Source: CAWBRT01 sp963791145 (GTDB lineage Bacteria > Acidobacteriota > Terriglobia > Terriglobales > Acidobacteriaceae). From it: a DNA stretch of 64,000 bases. The DNA is taken from assembly GCA_963791145.1 (NCBI GenBank), contig CAWBRT010000002.1, positions 124,001 through 188,000 of the forward strand. The letters run 5' to 3'. Shown here piece by piece: positions 57,945 through 64,000 of this stretch. The position numbers and the translations under genes are program-made. Every line of letters starts with the position of its first letter. The stretch's first letter is position 1. Under the pieces are notes generated by a model, which did no database searches, was not told the origin of the DNA, and saw nothing but the letters and a program-made list of their open reading frames with translations.

Positions 57945-58432
57945 GAAGACGAAGGGGTCAAGGCTCTTCTTTGCGTAGATGACGACGCTCCGGACACTTA
58001 CTGCCCAACGTTTCACTGTAAAGAATTGCAACAAGAATCTCTCACAAGTCTGACTTACAGGCCGGCACAACCATAAATAACTTCCGATTTGCCGGCGCCG
58101 GACCTGATTCGGTGGGCTCTGCCTTCATTCCTTTGTTTCCCAAAGCCTCTAGTTCGAAATTGTGGCTAATGCCTTTCCCAAAAGTGCCGATAGACGTACA
58201 CAACTCACTAGTGGGGATGACAGGGAAAATCTCAAGATGTCGAGGTGCACGCTTCAGAGTTTCTCATGAACAAATTTGCTCTATCGCTGTTGTTTGCGGA
58301 GATGGAGCAGAGCATCGCCAGAAAAGTTGAGCAGGACACGGCTATGCGATTTGTGAAGGGAAGTAAGACGTACCGCTCAAGTTGCTAGGGTTACAAGGCC
58401 CAACGAAAACGAAATCGCTCGAAGGAGAAGCT
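57945..58432. other. Intergenic region, no gene seen
   Basis: About 490 bp upstream of the chemotaxis receptor gene. I find no credible gene or array. The receptor's promoter should lie here. A GAAGGAGA ribosome-binding site is seen at 58420-58427. Confidence 0.5.
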
Positions 58433-60131
58433 ATGAAGCTGAAGATCCGCGCACAACTGGTACTGGCCTTTGTCGTCGTTCTGGGCTTGGTATTCATTTC
58501 TTCAACCGTTGTTTACATGAAATCAGCCGGGGTACATCAACAGCTTGACCGGATGAAAGAAGTACGAACCCCGGCGGTCGTTGCCACGGCAGAAGCGAAG
58601 TTTCAGTTAATGAGGGTGAGAGCTGACCTGCGCCGCCTGATTCTTTCCGTCGCCACCGGCAAGATGGAGGACGCAAGAAAGTCTAATCAAACTCTCGAAG
58701 AAGACTGGACCGCGATCAACTCGCTGCACGCGAAGCTGGAAACATTGAGCAAAGAATTTGTGCTCCAGGAGAACAAAGATCGTGTGGCGCGTCTGAGTGC
58801 CGAATTGCCGGCGTTTCGCAAGGAGCAGATTAAGCTCGCTGACGCCGCTCTGGCTGCGGGTTCAAGGGGGCTTGCGGCAGTTGACAATGAATTAATGCAG
58901 AAGGTAGAGCCGCAAGGCGTCGCTATCAGAGATGTTCTTGGCGCTCTCATGCAGAGCCAGGAGTCACTACTGAAACGCGATGCGGAGAATTCGATGGCGA
59001 CGCAAGGCCAAATGCAGTGGGTGCTGATACTCGCGACCATCTTGGCGATAGCCACAGGTGTCGGCATTGCCTTGGTTTTTAGCGGCAAAATCGCAGGCGC
59101 TGTGGTAGCAGCCGTGGAACTTTGCAAGACCGTCGCTGCCGGTAATTTGGCCGGCGCCAAGGTTCCCGAATCGCTGCGCGTCAGAAAAGACGAGATGGGC
59201 GAACTGGCGGCCGCCATGCAAACCATGATCGACAGCCTGCGGAAACTGCTGGGCGGCATTTCCGGCGGCGTTGAGACGCTTGCCAGCTCCGCTACGGAGC
59301 TTTCGGCGGTGTCGAAGCAAACAGCCTCCGGGGCAGCTTCCATGTCCGAAAGAACTAACGCGGTAGCGGCCGCGGCCGAAGAGGCCAGCACCAGTACCTT
59401 GTCGGTAGCTACGGGAATGGAGGAATCCTCCACCAGTCTCGCCTCCGTGGCCAGTGCCACCGAGGAGATGAGCGCCACCGTCGGCGATATCGCCGCCAAC
59501 ACCGCCAAGGCGCGTGTCATCAGCGAGCAGGCTACCAGCCAGGCGCAGACCATCACCGAGCAGATGCAGAAGCTCGGCCAGGCGGCACAGGAAATCGGGG
59601 CGGTGACGGAGACCATCACCAACATCTCGGCGCAGACCAACCTGCTGGCCCTGAACGCGACGATCGAAGCGGCGCGGGCGGGAACGGCGGGCAAGGGATT
59701 CGCCGTGGTAGCCAACGAAATCAAGGAACTGGCGCGAGCAGACGGCCGAGGCCACCGAAGACATCAAGGCGCGGATTACCGGGATCCAGAGTTCGACGGG
59801 ATCGGCGGTCAGCGATATCGGGCAGATATCGTCAGTCATTCACGACGTGGACTCGATTGTGGCCAGCATAGCGGCGGCGATCGAAGAACAGGCGACGGTG
59901 ACCAAGGATGTGGCAGCCAACATCGCGCAGGCTTCGACGGGCGTCCGGGAAGCGAATCAGCATGTTTCCCAGACAGCGGAAGTGTCGAAGACGATTGCGA
60001 AGGACATCGGGCTGGTCAACGCCGCGGTAGTCGAAATCCGCGAAGGGGGCGAGCAGGTTCAGATCAGCGCGGGCGAGTTGTCCAAGCTGGCGGAACAACT
60101 CAGCGCTCAAGTGGCGCAGTTCAAGATGTAA
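58433..60131 (+). CDS. Methyl-accepting chemotaxis protein (one frameshift)
   Basis: The first membrane segment (QLVLAFVVVLGLVFISSTVV) and the second (WVLILATILAIATGVGIALV, residues about 198-217) flank a four-helix-bundle periplasmic sensor of about 170 residues. A HAMP domain (DEMGELAAAMQTMIDSLRKL) and the coiled-coil signalling domain follow, with hairpin tip ISAQTNLLALNATIEAARAG. An extra A near 59737 shifts the frame. The signalling helix (DIKARITGIQSSTG, IREGGEQVQISAGELSKLA) resumes in another frame to 60131. No che genes are adjacent. Confidence 0.9.
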
Positions 60132-60370
60132 GCAGGGATGACAGCCGCAAAATGAAAGGCCTCCGCGAGGCCGGCGTTTACGTGGGGCTGTCGTTAACGG
60201 GCTCGTACAGTTCTCAACTCCAGGGACAATGCTAAGCGGGGTCAGTCGGCGTTCTCGCAAGATTCCAGCGGAACGCCGATCACCCGAAGCTGATCACTAC
60301 TTCCGTTCCCGGCCTAATCAGCCGCTAAGCATTGCCGTTTCCGGCTTTCATCTATCGGACAGAATGGGAA

Positions 60371-60769
60371 TCAGGCCGCATGCTCAACCCATGGTACCCG
60401 CCACGCTGGAGCCTCGAACGGCTCGGCGAAGTACTGAGTCTCGTGGACGACCTTTTCATTCCGAAATTCCATAATGCTCACTGTCTGGAAAAGCTTGCCT
60501 TGGTAGTTGATGGCGTACTCCGTTACCCACAACTCCCCCGCTCCCACAATGCGGCGAACATCGAAGCCGCCGGGCTTTCCTGGATGATGTCCCCGCAACG
60601 CTTGCAAGTTGCGGCGGCCAAGAATCCTTTCGCCCGACTGCGGATATTCACAGATCACGTTCTCGTCGTAAATATCGTGTTCTGCTACCACATCCCCCGC
60701 GGCGGATGCGGCCCAGTGCTGCTCCAATAGCGCTTGAATTCCACCTGTCGTCACGTTCCGCACCCCCAT
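60371..60769 (-). CDS. NTF2/SnoaL-like protein
   Basis: The 132-residue protein shows the cone-shaped fold pattern of polyketide-cyclase-like or ketosteroid-isomerase-like proteins: IQALLEQHWAASAAGDVVAE at the start, then DENVICEYPQSGERILGR and VSIMEFRNEKVVHETQYFAE near the end. The family has many ligands and the sequence does not reveal which. Start ATG at 60769. Confidence 0.85.
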   Translation of the reverse strand: MGVRNVTTGGIQALLEQHWAASAAGDVVAEHDIYDENVICEYPQSGERILGRRNLQALRGHHPGKPGGFDVRRIVGAGELWVTEYAINYQGKLFQTVSIMEFRNEKVVHETQYFAEPFEAPAWRVPWVEHAA

Positions 60770-60884
60770 CCTCCGGCCGGCTCAATCGTCTCGGGTGCAT
60801 AACTCACCGAACCCCGAGATCAGTCCGATCTCGCAGCTCTGACATACTCCCGTTCAAGAGCCGCAACACTGGGTTTCAAGGTAT

Positions 60885-60945
60885 TTGTCACATCGATTCA
60901 CGCCCCACCGGAAGCGTTGCCCGGCGGGCGAACGTGGGGCACCTG
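60885..60945. repeat. CGCCCCAC/GTGGGGCAC-type palindrome
   Basis: ACGCCCCACC and CGTGGGGCACC flank GGAAGCGTTGCCCGGCGGG in the gap between the NTF2-like gene and the DUF62 gene. It is one more copy of the GTGCCCCAC type seen at 41141-41433. Confidence 0.55.
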
Positions 60946-60982
60946 CCCGATCGGCATTCGACGTGATTTCAGCGAATACTGA

Positions 60983-61790
60983 TCATACGAAGCTGATAAC
61001 CACTTCCGTTCCCGGAGCCGCGTTTAGCAGGCGCGCCGCCGAACCGCGGTTGCAGACCACTTCCAGGTAGCCGGTCGAACCAATGATGGCGAACACCTCG
61101 CCCGGCTCGCCTTCCCCGAAAGTGTTGCGCATGGTCGTGATCTGTTTGCCGCCAATGTCGATGCGGAAGGCCGGCGCCGGCTGGCTGCGCGAACTGGGGA
61201 AACTCCGCCGGCGAGAAGTTGGTGATCAGGTTGCCGAACTTATCCGCCTTCAGAATGATTCCGCGCGACTGAGAATCGCTCACCGCCTGCGGGTTGAGCC
61301 CGGCGAAGCGGTGGTAGTCGCCGATCTGGCGGTCCAAAATTCGAGGGCTCGATTCCCTTGGAGACCCAAGCTGCGATAGGCGAGAAAACGTCGCGCCCAT
61401 GGAAGGTGCGGCTTACCGGCTGGAGGAAATAATGCTCGGCCGTGATCTGGCGAACCACCAGGCGCTCCTCCCGCTCGTAGATGAAGGAGAAGACGCCGTT
61501 GTCGGGCCCCACGAAGAAGTACTTCGCGGTCTGCACCAGCAGCGCCCGGCGGTCGGTGCCCACGCCCGGATCCACCACTACCAGGTGCACCGAGCCAGCA
61601 GGGGAAGAACGGAGTAAGCATGTCCGATGGTAAAGGCCGCGTCGATGATGCTGTAGCTGGCGACCTCGTGCGAGATGTCGACCAGAACGGCGTCGGGGTT
61701 GATGGTCAGCAGCACGGCCTTCATGCTGCCGGCAAAGTGATCGCGCGTGCCGTAGTCGGTGGTTAAGGTGATGACGCTTTGCGGCGGCAA
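60983..61790 (-). CDS. SAM hydroxide adenosyltransferase (DUF62 family, several frameshifts)
   Basis: This family uses water to cleave S-adenosylmethionine to adenosine and methionine, and is related to the SAM-dependent fluorinase and chlorinase. The N-terminus VITLTTDYGTRDHFAGSMKA with its catalytic Asp, VDISHEVASYSIIDAAFTIG, then GSVHLVVVDPGVGTDRRALL, FVGPDNGVFSF, RTFHGRDVFSPIAAWVSKG and the C-terminal GIILKADKFGNLITNFS come from three frames. Changes lie near 61605, 61340 and 61190. The start is probably a TTG at 61790, preceded by CAGGAG. All functional blocks are present. Confidence 0.85.
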
Positions 61791-61987
61791 TTTCGATCTC
61801 CTGCCGGACCGGTTCGGACCGGGAATGCGGAACGGAAAAGGTTCGCCAAGGTAGTGTAGTCCAACGCTGGCGTGGCGGCGCATTCCAGCTGGAGCACCGG
61901 TCCGTGTAGCGCTTACTGGGGGGGTGCCGGTTGCGAACCCGAGGCAAATGCAGACCACGGCGCTGCAGGATGCTAGAATTTCCTGCA

Positions 61988-63439
61988 ATGTTCAGCTTTG
62001 TACTGCTGCGGGTGCTTGCCGTGCTGCTGCTGGTGGCCGCCAATGCCTTCTTTGTGGCGGCCGAGTTCGCGCTGGTCAGCATCCGCGACACGCGCCTGGA
62101 GCAGTTGGTGGAAGCCCGCCGCATCGGCGCTCGCACCGTCCGCAAGCTGCACGGCAAACTGGATGAAGTGCTGAACGGCGTCCAGCTCGGGGTAACCATG
62201 GCCAGCCTGGGACTTGGCTGGCTGGGCGAAAACGCACTGGCCCGAGTGCTGGAGCATCCGCTGGCGCAGGTGCCTTATGGCGCCGTGTACGCGCATGGCG
62301 CTGCCGTGGTGGCGGCATTCGCGCTGATCACCTACTTCCACGTCATCCTGGGCGAGGTGGTGCCGAAGTCGGTTTCGCTGCAGCAGGCCGAGCGCGTGGC
62401 GCTGGCGGTCGCCGGTCCGCTGGACGTCTTCATGACCGTCTTCAGCCCCTTCCTGAAGTTCATGGCCCGTTCCAGCCGCTTCGTGCTGCGCCTGTTCGGC
62501 AGCCGCGAATTGCGCGCCGGCCGGGTGCACTCTCCCGAGGAGCTGAAGCTGATCGTCACCGCCAGCCGCCGCTTCGGCCTGATTCCGCCGCTGCAGGAGG
62601 AGATGATTCACCGCGCCCTCGAGTTGGAGACCGTAACGGTGCGCGAAATCATGGTGCCGCGCGTCGACATCTTCTCCCTGCCCGCCGATATGCCGCTGGA
62701 TGAGGCGTTCAAGCGCGTGGTGGAGGAGCAGCATTCGCGGGTGCCGGTCTACGATGCCGCGCGCGGCCCGGAGGCCATCATCGGCGTACTCTACGCCAAG
62801 GACATGATGCGCTGGATGATCTCCAGCCGCGGCTGAAGCCCACGAGGCCGCCCCTGCGGCGTCGCCAACCCGCCGCGCGTGCGCCAGATCATGCGCGACG
62901 TGCTGGTGGTGCCGGAGACCAAGGCGCTGCCCGACCTGCTGGAGGAGTTCAAGCGGCGCAAGCGGCACATGGCGGTGGTGGTCGATGAGTTCGGTTCGAC
63001 CGCCGGCGTCGTTACCGCGGAGGATGTGCTGGAGCAACTGGTGGGCGAAATCGAGGACGAATACGACGTGGCGCCGGAGGCCCTGCTTGCCGGAGCCAAT
63101 ATCATGGTGCTGGAAGGCTCGACCAGCATTCGCGACCTGGAAACGCAGTACCAGCTGCGGCTGCCGCGCGACGAGGGCTTCGAGACCCTGGGCGGCTTCG
63201 TCATGACCACTTTGCAGCGAATTCCGGCGAACGGCGACTCCTTCGAGTTCGAAGGCCGCCGCTACACGGTCGAGCGCATGGACGGCCGTCGCGTGGAGGC
63301 GGTCCGCATCGAGCAGTTGGAGCCTGTGCGCGAGAAATCGTTACTTAGTTCGTCGTTCTTCGTTCTTAGATTTCGGTTCTCGGGTGTGTGCGCTCAGCAG
63401 ACCCCCCACTCGACTAGCGAAAGAAAAACGATCAACTAA
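61988..63439 (+). CDS. CNNM/CBS-pair/CorC_HlyC transporter-like protein (one frameshift)
   Basis: The N-terminal CNNM (DUF21) membrane domain has about four segments with AEFALVSIRDTRLEQL and YFHVILGEVVPKSVSLQQ. A CBS pair follows (VREIMVPRVDIFSLPADMPL, RVPVYD). After a frame change near 62835-62870, DVLVVPETKALPDLLEEFK, VVVDEFGSTAGVVTAEDV and the CorC_HlyC domain (ETLGGFVMTTLQRIP) complete the protein. Such proteins export Mg2+ or Co2+. The last 30 or so residues are read from a heptamer array and are probably not native. A possible natural end near VRIEQLEP is not marked by a stop. Confidence 0.87.
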
Positions 63440-63480
63440 GAACTCGATGAACGAACAACGAAGCAAACGAAGAACTGCGA
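63346..63480. repeat. Inverted pair of GTTCTTC heptamer arrays (B6)
   Basis: Units TTAGTTC, GTCGTTC, TTCGTTC, TTAGATT, TCGGTTC (63346-63384) face inverted AACTAAGAACTCGATGAACG and following units (63435-63480) across about 50 bp. The first half is translated as the tail of the CNNM protein. The pair ends 9 bp before the permease start. Confidence 0.78.
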
Positions 63481-63489
63481 ACGAGTCTT

Positions 63490-64000
63490 TTGCCACGCTA
63501 TTTCGCCACCCGGCTGCTGTACATGCTTCCGGTGCTCTGGCTGGTGGTCAGCGTCGTGTTTCCTGCTGATTCACATAGTGCCGGGCGATCCCATTCAGCA
63601 GATGCTCGGAGAAGGCGCGGCCAGCGCCGATATCGAAGCCGCCCGGCACGCCTATGGACTCGACGTTCCGCTCGGGCAGCAGTACCTGCATTACTGGAAC
63701 GGCGTGCTGCACGGCGACCTGGGCCGTTCGCTGCGCTTCAACCAGAGTGTCGGCGCAGGTGATCGCCCGCGCCTATCCGTCCACCATCACGCTGACCGTG
63801 TGCGCGCTGCTGGTAGCGGTGGCGCTATCGATCCCCGCTGGAGTCCGCTCGGCCCTCAGGCGCAACCGCTGGGACGATCGCCTGCTGAGCTTCATCAGCC
63901 TGCTGGGATTGTCTTTCCCGAACTTTGCCCTGGGGCCGATTCTGATCCTCTTCTTCGCCGTCAATCTGGGACTGCTGCCGGTCTCCGGCGCCGGCGGCTG
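63490..64000 (+). CDS. Dipeptide/oligopeptide ABC transporter permease, DppB type (partial, two frameshifts)
   Basis: The TTG at 63490 starts LPRYFATRLLYMLPVLWLVV, the typical first membrane segment of DppB/OppB permeases. A missing base near 63560 separates it from VPGDPIQQMLGEGAASADIE and YLHYWNGVLHGDLGRSLRFN. Another near 63752 precedes VIARAYPSTITLTVCALLVA. The gene runs off the end of the window. These permeases form the inner-membrane channel for peptide or nickel uptake with DppC, D and F. Confidence 0.85.

Noticed and set aside
58433..60131. Programmed frameshifting in the chemotaxis receptor gene
   Set aside because: The shift at about 59737 is an extra base at no slippery heptamer or hairpin and fits the general error pattern.

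Overview
The window looks like a chromosomal contig of an Acidobacteriota member, probably class Terriglobia (inferred from the 16S and protein style, not from a search). The DNA is GC-rich. Most genes are housekeeping, and there is one complete rRNA operon (16S, tRNA-Ile, tRNA-Ala, 23S, 5S). No prophage, insertion sequence or CRISPR array is visible.

Layout. 1-2463 (minus) is the end of a tgt-yajC-secD export and queuosine unit. 2630-10019 holds a TonB-C protein, a HAD phosphatase, a hot-dog thioesterase, rsmI, NAD-dependent ligA, a PduO-type cobalamin adenosyltransferase and a lipoprotein. 10212-19914 is a minus-strand run: DUF6580 protein, YdjM-like hydrolase, lipid-kinase-like protein, moaB, moaC, moeA, queC, queE, queD, dinG. 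19976-20840 is a VapC-type toxin with an unfamiliar partner. 20920-27322 has der, rpe, a bamD-like lipoprotein gene and a response regulator. 27570-38472 has a berberine-bridge-type oxidoreductase, a MerR regulator, a 16-codon lysine-rich micro-ORF with its own structured leader and terminator, pyrR-pyrB-pyrC, selB and ddl. 38547-45769 has arginase, asnS, a VOC fragment, miaA, small proteins and an Nramp-like transporter. 46396-52497 is the rRNA operon. 52650-64000 has a K+ channel, an SRPBCC protein, an HExxH protein, a metallo-beta-lactamase-fold protein, a chemotaxis receptor, a DUF62 protein, a CNNM/CBS protein and the start of a DppB-type permease.

How the genes fit together. Tgt with QueC, QueD and QueE covers much of queuosine synthesis. 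MoaB, MoaC and MoeA are molybdenum cofactor enzymes. PyrR, PyrB and PyrC form a pyrimidine unit. SelB implies selenocysteine decoding elsewhere in the genome. YajC, SecD and BamD serve envelope biogenesis.

Two properties dominate the hunt. (1) Intergenic gaps are filled by imperfect arrays with a strict 7-nt period, in four sequence families (TAGGGAA-, CAGTTCT-, AAGTTTC- and CAGATTT-like). Many occur as inverted pairs that fill the space between one gene's stop codon and the next gene's start codon; several supply the stop codon itself. Other palindromic repeat families sit among them, and one copy lies in frame inside der. (2) About seventeen conserved genes, several essential, carry one or more single-base frameshifts. 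This is best explained by indel errors in the assembly, so apparent pseudogenes here should not be taken at face value.
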